Origin: Leadbetterella sp.
Lineage (GTDB): Bacteria; Bacteroidota; Bacteroidia; Cytophagales; Spirosomataceae
Direction of reading: 5' to 3'
Assembly: GCA_019638185.1 (NCBI GenBank)
Contig: JAHBUH010000021.1
Span: forward strand, 19,731 to 83,730
DNA length: 64,000 nucleotides
In this document: positions 26,886 to 34,933 of the stretch, one piece after another
Position numbering within the stretch: the first letter of the stretch is position 1
How the letters are laid out: every line of letters begins with the position of its first letter
Made by a program: the position numbers and the translations under genes
Notes under the pieces: model-generated
What the model saw: the letters and a program-made list of their open reading frames with translations, nothing else
Told to the model about the DNA's origin: nothing
Databases searched by the model: none

Positions 26886-28433
26886 TCAGAACCAGCTGGT
26901 CTTTTTCTTCCGCGTGGTGGTTCCTGAAAAACCGATGGCCCCGAGCAGGGTACGGGTGATCAGGTTAGCCGCCGTACGGGCCATCTGCTTACCGGCTGAG
27001 CTGCTCAGGATGGTATCCAGCGTAGATTTCTCTTCTTTCGGACGGCCCACTTTTTTGGCAGCAGGTGCTTCTTCCTCCACCACGGCCAGCTTCTCATTCA
27101 GGATCTCGTAGGCGCTTTCGCGGTCTACCACCTCATTGTATTTCCGCACTATGGAGGAAGCAGCCACTATACCGCCGATCTCCGAATCCGTCAGCACGTC
27201 CATGCGGCTCTCCGGTGGCAGAATGTAGGTTACAGCCAGCGGCGTAGGGATACCCTTCTCATTCAGACAGGTCACCAGGGCTTCGCCTATTCCCATCTGG
27301 GTAAGCACTTCTTCGGTTTTATAAAACTGCGTTTCAGGGTAGTTCTGCGCTGCTTCCTTAATGGTCTTGCGGTCATTGGCGGTAAACGCCCTGAGGGCAT
27401 GCTGCACCTTCAGACCCAGCTGGGAAAGTACCGAAGCCGGCACATCCTGGGGGTTTTGGGTACAGAAATAGATGCCCACACCTTTAGACCGGATCAGCTT
27501 GATCACCGTCTCTATCTGCTGCAAAAGCGCTTTGGACGCTTCCTGGAAGACCAGGTGGGCCTCATCAATAAAGATCACCAGCTTAGGCCGGTCCTCATCA
27601 CCCGCTTCCGGTAAAGTGGAATACAGCTCGGCCAGCAGGCTCAGCATAAAGGTAGAAAACAGCTTGGGCCGATCCATCAGGTCCATTACACGCAGGATAG
27701 AGATCATGCCCCTGCCCTGGTCATCAATGCGCATGAGATCATCCACATCAAAGGAGCGCTCCCCGAAAAACAGGTCGGCTCCCTGGTGCTGCAATTCGAT
27801 CACCTTCCGCATAATGGTACCCAGCGAGGTGGTAGACATCTTGCCGTAGCTGGTCTCAAACTCCGCCTTCCCTTCCTTACTTAAGTACTGGATCACCCGG
27901 ATGAAATCCTTGAGATCCAGCAGCGGCAGCTGGTGGTCATCACAAAACTTGAAGATCACTGAAACGATCCCTTCCTGAGTATCGTTCAGTCCGAGTATTT
28001 TTGATAAAAGAATAGGCCCAAACTCTGAAACCGTGGCCCGGAGGCGCGCTCCTTTTTCATCACTGAGGGTCAGAAATTCCACGGGAAAGCCCTGGGGGGT
28101 ATAGGTCACCCCGGCGGCATTGCTCCTTTCCAGGATAAAAGGCTGAGGTGATCCGGGCCGCGCCAGACCACTGAGGTCTCCCTTGATGTCCATTAACAGC
28201 ACGGGAACACTGGCTTTGGATAATCCTTCCGCTATGCCCTGGAGGGTCTTGGTTTTCCCTGTACCGGTAGCCCCGGCAATCAGCCCGTGACGGTTCATGG
28301 TTTTGAGCGGTATTTTCACCTGTGTGCCCGGCACCACTTCACCGTTAAGCTTGGCGGCACCCAATATCAGCGAATCCCCTTTACTGGTATAACCGTTTAC
28401 GATGACCTCTTTAAATGACTCTGTAATAGACAT
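26886..28433 (-). CDS. HerA-like / DUF853 ATPase
   Basis: 515 residues. It belongs to the DUF853 branch of the HerA/FtsK ATPases: Walker A GLIAGATGTGKTKTLQ near residue 52, FVE-type segments LMDIKGDLSGLARPG, Walker B KLVIFIDEAHLVFQ and the sensor motif YFCTQNPQDVPASVL. The C-terminus is low-complexity and Lys-rich (EEEAPAAKKVGRPKEEKS, then TTRKKKTSWF). The members form hexamers; in many bacteria they are of unknown cellular role and are distinct from HerA-NurA repair or defence pairs. No NurA, SIR2 or nuclease gene adjoins it, and the next gene in the unit is a small-molecule kinase. Confidence 0.88.
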   Translation of the reverse strand: MSITESFKEVIVNGYTSKGDSLILGAAKLNGEVVPGTQVKIPLKTMNRHGLIAGATGTGKTKTLQGIAEGLSKASVPVLLMDIKGDLSGLARPGSPQPFILERSNAAGVTYTPQGFPVEFLTLSDEKGARLRATVSEFGPILLSKILGLNDTQEGIVSVIFKFCDDHQLPLLDLKDFIRVIQYLSKEGKAEFETSYGKMSTTSLGTIMRKVIELQHQGADLFFGERSFDVDDLMRIDDQGRGMISILRVMDLMDRPKLFSTFMLSLLAELYSTLPEAGDEDRPKLVIFIDEAHLVFQEASKALLQQIETVIKLIRSKGVGIYFCTQNPQDVPASVLSQLGLKVQHALRAFTANDRKTIKEAAQNYPETQFYKTEEVLTQMGIGEALVTCLNEKGIPTPLAVTYILPPESRMDVLTDSEIGGIVAASSIVRKYNEVVDRESAYEILNEKLAVVEEEAPAAKKVGRPKEEKSTLDTILSSSAGKQMARTAANLITRTLLGAIGFSGTTTRKKKTSWF

Positions 28434-28596
28434 AAACTGGATAAGATTAATTTTCTATTTGCAATTTGCGGATAATCTCCGCCTCTTCCCAAATTTCCGA
28501 TGGACATTTTCAATATTTCTTTGGGATTTACTGCTTTTCTAAGTATTTTAGCAACAAATAAGTAACCAAACCTGGCAAACCAGACCGTATCGACTA

Positions 28597-29880
28597 ATGC
28601 AAGAAACCGTAAAAATAATCATTGAGGGACAGGAATATGAGTTCCCGGTGGTAGAAGGCACAGAAAAAGAAAAGGCTATAGACATCTCCGCTTTGCGAGC
28701 CAAAACAGGGTATATTACTATAGATGAAGGCTTTAAGAACACAGGTTCCACGTATAGCGGTATCACATTCCTGGACGGAGAAGAGGGTATTCTGCATTAC
28801 AGGGGCTATCCCATAGAAGAGCTGGCTGAGAAAGCCGAATTCCTGGAAGTGGCCTATCTGTTAATTTACGGTGAGCTTCCTACCCAGGAGCAATACGCCA
28901 AATTCAAGTATGAAGTGACCACCCGTTCACTGGTGAACGAGGACATGCGTAAGATTTTTGACGGATTCCCGGTAAACGCACACCCCATGGGCGTAATGTC
29001 ATCACTGGTAGGCGCCATGTCCAGTTTTTACCCGGATAACGATAAAAAGCATAAGGGCGACTTCACCGAGACCCACATCCGGAGGCTGCTGGCCAAATTC
29101 CCGACCATCGCCACCTGGTGTTATAAAAAGTCACAGGGACACCCCATTAATTATCCCAAAAATCACCTGGACTACTGTTCTAACTTCCTGCACATGATGT
29201 TTGCCCTGCCGGTGGAAAACTACGAAGTAGACCCCGTGGTGGCCGATGCGCTGAATAAGCTGCTCATCCTGCATGCTGACCATGAGCAGAACTGTTCTAC
29301 CTCCACCGTGAGGCTGGTAGGCTCTTCCAAAGCCAATATTTACGCCAGTATCTCCGCCGGTATCTCCGCTTTGTGGGGACCGCTGCACGGGGGTGCTAAC
29401 CAGGAGGTGATTGAAATGCTGGAAGCCATTAAGGAAGACGGCGGTGATGTCAGCAAATACATCGCCATGGCCAAAGATAAAAACTCGTCCTTCCGCCTGA
29501 TGGGCTTCGGTCACCGGGTATATAAAAACTTTGACCCGCGTGCCCGGATCATCAAAAAGGCCGCCGATGACGTTCTTAATAAACTGGGCGTAAATGACCC
29601 GGTACTGGATATTGCCAAAGGGCTGGAAGAAGCCGCGCTGCGGGACGACTACTTCGTGTCGCGCAAGCTCTACCCGAACGTAGACTTCTACTCGGGCATT
29701 ATCTACCGGGCGCTGGGTATTCCTACCAATATGTTTACGGTGATGTTTGCCATAGGCAGGCTACCGGGCTGGATCGGCCAGTGGCTGGAGCTGCGGGATT
29801 CCGGCCAGGCTATCGGCCGGCCGCGCCAGGTGTACACCGGTGCCACCAAAAGACACTACGTAGATCTCGATAAAAGATAA
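28597..29880 (+). CDS. gltA: Citrate synthase
   Basis: 427 residues, type II citrate synthase. It condenses acetyl-CoA and oxaloacetate to citrate. Active-site motifs are present: LHADHEQNCSTSTVR (oxaloacetate His), GFGHRVYKNFDPRA (catalytic His) and PNVDFYSG (catalytic Asp). The N-terminal ~50 residues form the small beta domain typical of gram-negative hexameric enzymes. Monocistronic, with a strong terminator 30 bp downstream shared with the convergent LytTR gene. Confidence 0.97.
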   Translation: MQETVKIIIEGQEYEFPVVEGTEKEKAIDISALRAKTGYITIDEGFKNTGSTYSGITFLDGEEGILHYRGYPIEELAEKAEFLEVAYLLIYGELPTQEQYAKFKYEVTTRSLVNEDMRKIFDGFPVNAHPMGVMSSLVGAMSSFYPDNDKKHKGDFTETHIRRLLAKFPTIATWCYKKSQGHPINYPKNHLDYCSNFLHMMFALPVENYEVDPVVADALNKLLILHADHEQNCSTSTVRLVGSSKANIYASISAGISALWGPLHGGANQEVIEMLEAIKEDGGDVSKYIAMAKDKNSSFRLMGFGHRVYKNFDPRARIIKKAADDVLNKLGVNDPVLDIAKGLEEAALRDDYFVSRKLYPNVDFYSGIIYRALGIPTNMFTVMFAIGRLPGWIGQWLELRDSGQAIGRPRQVYTGATKRHYVDLDKR

Positions 29881-29909
29881 TAACCGGTTTTAGAGAATAA
29901 TTCAACATA

Positions 29910-29937
29910 AAAAGCGGGCCAGTTTTGGCCCGCTTTT
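29910..29937. terminator. Bidirectional terminator between gltA and the LytTR gene
   Basis: Stem AAAGCGGGCC/GGCCCGCTTT (29911-29920 and 29927-29936) with a 6-base loop AGTTTT. It is flanked by A-runs on the left and T-runs on the right, so it can terminate transcripts from both convergent genes. Confidence 0.88.
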
Positions 29938-29976
29938 ATTTTGGAAGACATCTTATACCTGTCTGTTGCATTTTCA

Positions 29977-30303
29977 TTAGATCAGCCTGTTTCGCCGGAT
30001 CTCCAGGAAATCATTCTTCTTCCGCCGGCTGATCTCCACCTGGTGGTTATTGGATAACAAAATGTTAGGCCGCTCCGCGTACACTGACGTGGAAACCACA
30101 TGACAGGGATTGATCAGGAAAGATTTATGAGGTCTGAAAAAACCGAAAGGCTCAAACAGCGACTCCAGTTTTTTCAGGGTCTTGGAGAGCGTGATGACGC
30201 TCCCGTCCGTAAAAAAAACTTCGGAATAATTCGATTCCGCTTTCAGATAAATAACCGACTGCGCAGGCACGGCGGTTTTTCCAACAAGTCTTATTTTATC
30301 CAT
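29977..30303 (-). CDS. LytTR-domain DNA-binding regulator
   Basis: 108 residues from the ATG at 30303; the longer frame begins with a TTG at 30345 and adds 14 residues. The protein is a LytTR domain alone: SVIYLKAESNYSEVFFTDG, SKTLKKLESLFEPFGFFRPHKSFLINP and SNNHQVEISRRKKNDFL. No receiver or sensor domain, so it is a one-domain regulator controlled by expression or by an unknown partner. It is the last gene on the minus strand downstream of an ABC transporter and outer-membrane protein genes, and may regulate that module. Confidence 0.85.
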   Translation of the reverse strand: MDKIRLVGKTAVPAQSVIYLKAESNYSEVFFTDGSVITLSKTLKKLESLFEPFGFFRPHKSFLINPCHVVSTSVYAERPNILLSNNHQVEISRRKKNDFLEIRRNRLI

Positions 30304-30355
30304 AGTTGGGAGGGCTTTTAGTACATAGACCAGCTGCCCGCCCAAAAGGTTGGAA

Positions 30356-30895
30356 TTACCTGTTAAGATTTAATCTTACCCCCACACCGGCCGGTATAGC
30401 CATAAAGAGAGGCTTGGGTGCAATCTGTACATAGAGACCGAAATCCGCAAAGATACTGAGGTCATTATCAGGCAGGCTGTATTCCATACCGCCGTTAAGA
30501 ACCCCGCCCAAAGAAATGTGCGCTTCAGCTACATTATTACTGGTAGGCGGAACCGTCTTCCTGGAATTCACCTGCCCACCGAAACCGTAATACACCTGGA
30601 ATCTTTCCGCAGATCCCATCTGTTTATTCCAGTGGAAAATCCCCTGCACCATCAGGCCTGTCTGGTTCTTATAATAGGCTTTGTTATTATACTGCCGGGT
30701 AGACCCCCACAGGAAACCATACGTACCGAAATTCACATCCACGTTTTTGGTACCGGAATCAAAGTACTTCCTCAGATTCAGTCCTACCGGCTCGCCTACT
30801 TTCAGGCCTATGGCCCAGTTATTATCGTTCTGCGCAAAAGAGCTGCTTATACCTATTCCCAAAAAAGCAACAATCAGAAGAAGCTTCTTATTCAT
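30356..30895 (-). CDS. Outer-membrane beta-barrel-like protein
   Basis: 179 residues with signal peptide (MNKKLLLIVAFLGIGISSSFA). The body has the alternating amphipathic strand pattern of a small barrel: WAIGLKVGEPVGLNLRKYF, FQVYYGFGGQV, LSIFADFGLYVQIAP and a C-terminal strand VGVRLNLNR ending in Arg rather than Phe. No precise family is recognised. The gene lies 28 bp downstream of the DUF3299-like gene and 52 bp before the LytTR gene. Co-location suggests it serves the same envelope system as the transporter. Confidence 0.75.
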   Translation of the reverse strand: MNKKLLLIVAFLGIGISSSFAQNDNNWAIGLKVGEPVGLNLRKYFDSGTKNVDVNFGTYGFLWGSTRQYNNKAYYKNQTGLMVQGIFHWNKQMGSAERFQVYYGFGGQVNSRKTVPPTSNNVAEAHISLGGVLNGGMEYSLPDNDLSIFADFGLYVQIAPKPLFMAIPAGVGVRLNLNR

Positions 30896-30923
30896 ATTAT
30901 TCCAATTTAATCGTTTAGAAAGA

Positions 30924-31358
30924 TCAGATGACCTCAGCGCCTTCCAGGATGTAATTCAGGTCATTGATGTCATCTACATTAAGACGAAGGATCCCTTTGA
31001 TGGTTACCTTGTCATCGGTATTAAATCTTTTGGTCACCTTTTTAAATTTAATGGAAACCACCGATTCGGGGCCGGCTCCGCCGCAGAAGAAACAGGAAGC
31101 AAACGGGTTAGAAGATAAAACATAATAGTTGGCATCCACATCCACCGGGATCATATATCCGCCCAGTGACACTTCTTTTCCTTTCAATGCCAGTACCTTG
31201 GGTCCGAACTGGGGTTCCAGCAGAAACATATTCTCGGTAGCATTCCATTTCTTTTTAAAGGTTACGTCACTTAACTGATCCCATGTTATCTTGATAGGGT
31301 TAGCGCCAAACACCACTGCCGGAACCAGTAACAGGGAAAAAATCAGCTTCTTACTCAT
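30924..31358 (-). CDS. DUF3299-like periplasmic protein with CxxC
   Basis: 144 residues with a signal peptide (MSKKLIFSLLLVPAVVFGA). The core LKGKEVSLGGYMIPVDVDAN followed by PFASCFFCGGAGPESVV resembles DUF3299, which in other bacteria (for example the Zrg-type operons of Vibrio) is encoded beside a LolD-like ATPase and an FtsX-like permease. The SCFFCGG motif supplies a CxxC that could bind metal or undergo redox. The gene overlaps the permease stop by 8 bp, so coupling is expected. Family assignment is by motif and context, not by search. Confidence 0.7.
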   Translation of the reverse strand: MSKKLIFSLLLVPAVVFGANPIKITWDQLSDVTFKKKWNATENMFLLEPQFGPKVLALKGKEVSLGGYMIPVDVDANYYVLSSNPFASCFFCGGAGPESVVSIKFKKVTKRFNTDDKVTIKGILRLNVDDINDLNYILEGAEVI

Positions 31359-32574
31359 TTGCTAAAGTTTTTGAAATATTAATTTTATAAATTCCCGATG
31401 AAGGGATAATCGCTGCCACAATACCAATGAATAACGCCAGAAACAGCAAATAAATTTCCTCCTTTTGCAGGAATTGCTGTTCTAATGTATAATTATAACC
31501 CCGCTTCAAAGCCCCCGAAGCCAGCCACAGGCCGGTACGGCTCAGCAGAATGCCCAGGGCATACCCGGACAGGCACAGGATGATCCCTTCCAGCAGGAGC
31601 ATAAAAAACAGTTTCATGCGCGTACCGCCCATGGAAAGCATCAGCGCCAACTCATATTTCCTTTCCTTCAGGGCATTAAACAGCGTAATAAAGACACTCA
31701 CCCCGCTGATCAGCATAATGGCAGCTGCCAGGGCCTTCACGGCATCCATGCCTATGCCCATCAGCTCAAAAAGCCGGTTCACTTCTATGGCCGGCAGCGC
31801 AGCCTGCATTTTGGTGTTCTGGTTGATCAGCCGCGGCAGGGACATCAGCCCCATGGGAGAGCGGAATTTTACCAGGGCGCAGGTCACTTCCGGCTCATGG
31901 GCGGCGTGGGCTGCCTCTTCTTCATGACCGGCCTCCTCATGGTGATCCCCGTCTGCTTCATGCCCGGCATGCACCAGCCATACGCTCTCCAGGTCACTCA
32001 CCAGCAGGTTATCCAGCACGGAATTACTGTAATTCAGGATTCCCACCACTTTATACACCTGGTCTTCATGACTATGGCCATCTGCCTCAAAACCATGGGA
32101 ACTCACAAAGGTATCGTTCAGCTTCAGCTCCAGGTTACGGGCCACCGTAGCACCCGCCACTACCTCCATGGGCCGCTCAAAAGTACGGCCCTCTTTCAGC
32201 TCCGCCTTAAAGTGCTTCAGGTATTTCTCATTACTGCCCACTATGCGGTAACCCTTGTAATTATCCCCCATAGACAGGGGGATCACCTCTTTCACCAGCG
32301 GGTTATTTCGCAGCATATTCAGCTCACTGAGGGCTATATTGCCCGTGGGCGAGTCGATCTGGTATACCCCCGAGAGGATGAGCTGCAGGGGGCTGCCCTT
32401 GGCGCCCACCACCATATCTACCCCCGAAATATTCTTGGCAAACTTATCCTGGAGCTGTTTCCCCACCGTGATCAGCAGGGAGATGATCCCAATACCGAAA
32501 GCCATCAGCAAAACGGCCAGGATACTGTTCAACTTCTTATCTACTATATTTTTCCAAACGATCTTCAGCAGCAT
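31351..32574 (-). CDS. FtsX/MacB-type ABC transporter permease with His-rich extracytoplasmic loop
   Basis: 407 residues. One TM segment near the N-terminus (NSILAVLLMAFGIGIISLLI), a long extracytoplasmic domain, then three TM segments near residues ~265-285, ~305-335 and ~370-395: the FtsX fold of type VII ABC systems. Two His/Glu/Asp-rich stretches interrupt the extracytoplasmic domain, EADGHSHEDQ (~160) and HEADGDHHEEAGHEEEAAH (~205-225), which look like a metal (Zn/Cu/Ni) chelating segment. It overlaps the downstream DUF3299-like gene by 8 bp and follows the ATPase gene by 2 bp. A metal-related or mechanotransmission role in the envelope is inferred. Confidence 0.87.
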   Translation of the reverse strand: MLLKIVWKNIVDKKLNSILAVLLMAFGIGIISLLITVGKQLQDKFAKNISGVDMVVGAKGSPLQLILSGVYQIDSPTGNIALSELNMLRNNPLVKEVIPLSMGDNYKGYRIVGSNEKYLKHFKAELKEGRTFERPMEVVAGATVARNLELKLNDTFVSSHGFEADGHSHEDQVYKVVGILNYSNSVLDNLLVSDLESVWLVHAGHEADGDHHEEAGHEEEAAHAAHEPEVTCALVKFRSPMGLMSLPRLINQNTKMQAALPAIEVNRLFELMGIGMDAVKALAAAIMLISGVSVFITLFNALKERKYELALMLSMGGTRMKLFFMLLLEGIILCLSGYALGILLSRTGLWLASGALKRGYNYTLEQQFLQKEEIYLLFLALFIGIVAAIIPSSGIYKINISKTLANE

Positions 32575-32576
32575 GA

Positions 32577-33203
32577 TTACAAGGAGATTTGAGAAGGAAA
32601 TCGTGATTTTAAACGCTGGTCATGGGTAACGATCACCAGGGCGGCCCCGTATTCCCTGGCCTGCGCCTCCAGGAGGTCAGCTACCCGCCCGCAATTCAGG
32701 TCGTCCAGGGCGGAAGTAGGCTCATCCGCCAGGATCAGCTTAGCTGAATTCATCAGCGCCCGGGCTATGCCCACCCGCTGCTGCTCTCCCCCGCTCAGCT
32801 CCGTGATCCGTTTATCCAGCAGGGCAGAAAAACCCAGTGACTCCGCCAGGTGATTTACCCGGGCTTTATCCGGCGGATTTCCGGCAAAATAATTAGCCAT
32901 CAAAAGATTATCTCTTACGTTCAGGGCATTCACAAAATAAGGCTTCTGAAACACCAGGCCGATATTCCGGGCCCGGAAACCCGGCAGCTGGCTCAGGGGA
33001 AGCGCGGTAGTACCCGTGCCGTTAATCCGGATCTCACCCCGGGCGGGGGTTAATAACAGCGCCATCAGGTTCAGAAGGGTGGTTTTACCGGAACCGGAAT
33101 TTCCCAGGATCAGCAGGGTTTCGCCTGAAGCACAGCGGACATCCGGGAAAACAAAACGGGCCGCCTCGCCATAATGAAACTCCAACGAATCAGTCTCAAG
33201 CAT
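32577..33203 (-). CDS. LolD-like ABC transporter ATP-binding protein
   Basis: 208 residues from the ATG at 33203 (the longer frame opens with TTG at 33212). All ABC ATPase motifs are present: Walker A GNSGSGKTTLL, Q-loop VFQKP, signature LSGGEQQRVGIARAL, Walker B LILADEPTSALD and H-loop VTHDQRL. The sequence is LolD/MacB-like and is the partner of the FtsX-type permease 2 bp downstream. Together the two make one transporter or mechanotransmission complex. The unit's promoter region is the 130-bp gap shared with the divergent peroxiredoxin gene. Confidence 0.93.
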   Translation of the reverse strand: MLETDSLEFHYGEAARFVFPDVRCASGETLLILGNSGSGKTTLLNLMALLLTPARGEIRINGTGTTALPLSQLPGFRARNIGLVFQKPYFVNALNVRDNLLMANYFAGNPPDKARVNHLAESLGFSALLDKRITELSGGEQQRVGIARALMNSAKLILADEPTSALDDLNCGRVADLLEAQAREYGAALVIVTHDQRLKSRFPSQISL

Positions 33204-33332
33204 TAGGATCAATTTAAAAGGTAAAAATCGGAAATATTTTTAACTTTTCTCAGGGCTTTCTAAAAATAATCCCGTTATTTGCATAGTCTACCAAACTGGT
33301 AGTCTAATTGTTAAATCAAAATTTTCAACATT

Positions 33333-33971
33333 ATGTCACTTAGACTTGGAGATACTGCACCTGACTTTACGGCGAATACTACGCAAGGCCAGATCAGCTT
33401 TCACGAATGGCTCGGCAATTCCTGGGGATTACTCTTTTCTCACCCTGCAGATTTCACTCCCGTATGTACCACGGAACTGGGGAAAACCGCCCTTCTGAAG
33501 GGTGATTTTGAGAAAAGAGGCGTTAAGGTCATCGCCGTTTCCGTAGATGACCTGGATTCTCATAACCGCTGGATTCCGGACATCGAGGAAGTAAACAATG
33601 TAAAATTCAATTTCCCGATCATTGCCGATGAAGGCCGCCAGGTAGCGCAGCTTTACGACATGATCCATCCTAACGCCTCAGAAAAGGCTACCGTAAGATC
33701 GGTATTTGTGATCGGACCGGATAAGAAAGTGAAGCTGACCCTGACCTACCCGGCCTCTACCGGGCGGAACTTCCAGGAGATCCTGCGCGTAATAGATTCT
33801 CTTCAGCTGACGTCAAACCACTCCTTAGCTACCCCGGCTGACTGGGTACAGGGAGATGACGCCATCGTGGTACCGTCTGTTTCTACTGAAGACGCCCTGA
33901 AGAAATTCCCTAAAGGCGTAAAAGTGGTGAAGCCTTACCTGCGTTATACACCACAGCCGGACGTGGATTAA
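33333..33971 (+). CDS. 1-Cys peroxiredoxin (Prx6-type)
   Basis: 212 residues, Prx6 group. The peroxidatic Cys is in HPADFTPVCTTELG; no other Cys is present in the protein, so it is a 1-Cys enzyme that needs an external thiol. The downstream RSVFVIGPDKKVK and the long C-terminal extension (to PQPDVD) match Prx6 proteins. It reduces H2O2 and organic hydroperoxides in the cytoplasm. It has its own strong terminator and its nearest same-strand neighbour is cvfB, so it is probably monocistronic. Confidence 0.94.
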   Translation: MSLRLGDTAPDFTANTTQGQISFHEWLGNSWGLLFSHPADFTPVCTTELGKTALLKGDFEKRGVKVIAVSVDDLDSHNRWIPDIEEVNNVKFNFPIIADEGRQVAQLYDMIHPNASEKATVRSVFVIGPDKKVKLTLTYPASTGRNFQEILRVIDSLQLTSNHSLATPADWVQGDDAIVVPSVSTEDALKKFPKGVKVVKPYLRYTPQPDVD

Positions 33972-33995
33972 GTTAAAAACGAAGAGGTAAAAACT

Positions 33996-34038
33996 AAAAG
34001 TTGCGGTGCATTTATATACTGAATGTACCGCAACTTTT
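33996..34038 (+). terminator. Long-stem terminator after the peroxiredoxin gene
   Basis: Arms 33996-34012 and 34022-34038 pair over 17 bp with one G-U pair and a 9-base loop; the T-rich tail TTTT...TTTTTAGTTTTT follows. An outer A/T-rich arm can extend it. It lies between two same-strand genes. Confidence 0.85.
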
Positions 34039-34072
34039 AATTTTTAGTTTTTATCTGTTCACTTTCCCGTCG

Positions 34073-34080
34073 TACCTTTG
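34073..34080 (+). promoter_or_regulatory. Bacteroidota -7 box for cvfB
   Basis: TACCTTTG is an exact TAnnTTTG, 16 bp before the ATG at 34097, so the leader would be very short. Confidence 0.5.
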
Positions 34081-34096
34081 AGAATAAAATGATGAT

Positions 34097-34933
34097 ATGG
34101 AAGTAGGGAAATATAACACACTACAGGTTTTAAGGGCTACCAGCGTAGGTCTTTACCTGGGCGATACCGAAGGAAACGACGTGCTGCTTCCGCACAAATA
34201 CATCCCCGAAAACATTGAAATGGGCCAGGAGCTGGAGGTTTTTATTTACCGCGACTCCGAAGACCGCCTGATCGCCACCACCCTCACCCCCGCCATTCTA
34301 TGTGACCAGTTTGCCATCCTGGAAGTAGTGGCTACTTCATCCATAGGTGCTTTCCTGGACTGGGGGCTGGAAAAAGACCTCTTTGTGCCGTTTAAGGAGC
34401 AGAACCATAAGCTTCAGACGGGGCAGTGGGTGCCGGTTTACCTCTACCTGGATGAAGAAACCGACCGCCTGGTGGCTTCTGCCCGGATCAATAAATTTTT
34501 CAGGAACCAGGATCACATTGACCTGGAAGAAAATCAGAAAGTGGATATCCTGGTGTTTGAAAAGACCGACCTGGGCTATAATGTGATCATCAATAACCGG
34601 TATAAAGGCCTTATTTATGAAAACGAGATCTTCCGCCGCCTGGCCTGGGGAGATCAAACCACCGGCTATATCAAAACCATCCGCGAAGACGGCAAGATCG
34701 ATGTTTCCCTCCAGCCGCTGGGTTTCCTGAACGCGCGCGATGAACACACCCGCATCATCCTGGAAAAACTGGAAACTAACGGCGGAATACTTCACCTCAG
34801 TGACACTTCTGACCCCATTGACATCCAGGAACAGCTGGGCATGAGCAAGAAAGCCTTTAAAAAGGCCATCGGCGGATTATACCGTGACGGCCTCATCACC
34901 CTGGGCGAAGCCTCTATAACTGTGGTGCGTTAA
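34097..34933 (+). CDS. cvfB: CvfB-family S1-domain RNA-binding protein
   Basis: 278 residues, fitting the CvfB/YitL family: several OB/S1-like repeats (LQVLRATSVGLYLGD, FAILEVVATSSIGAFLDWG, VDILVFEKTDLGYNVIINN, GYIKTIREDGKIDVSLQP) then a C-terminal winged-helix-like segment (LHLSDTSDPIDIQEQLGMSKKAFKKAIGGLYRDG). It probably binds RNA; in Staphylococcus CvfB influences virulence and gene expression, but its role here is unknown. Its stop overlaps the stop of the opposite-strand thioredoxin gene within a TTAA (34930-34933). Confidence 0.9.
   Translation: MEVGKYNTLQVLRATSVGLYLGDTEGNDVLLPHKYIPENIEMGQELEVFIYRDSEDRLIATTLTPAILCDQFAILEVVATSSIGAFLDWGLEKDLFVPFKEQNHKLQTGQWVPVYLYLDEETDRLVASARINKFFRNQDHIDLEENQKVDILVFEKTDLGYNVIINNRYKGLIYENEIFRRLAWGDQTTGYIKTIREDGKIDVSLQPLGFLNARDEHTRIILEKLETNGGILHLSDTSDPIDIQEQLGMSKKAFKKAIGGLYRDGLITLGEASITVVR

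Noticed and set aside
26375-28433. HerA-type ATPase as part of an antiphage system.
   Set aside because: No NurA, SIR2, DUF4297 or other effector is adjacent; the DUF853 branch is widespread outside defence islands.
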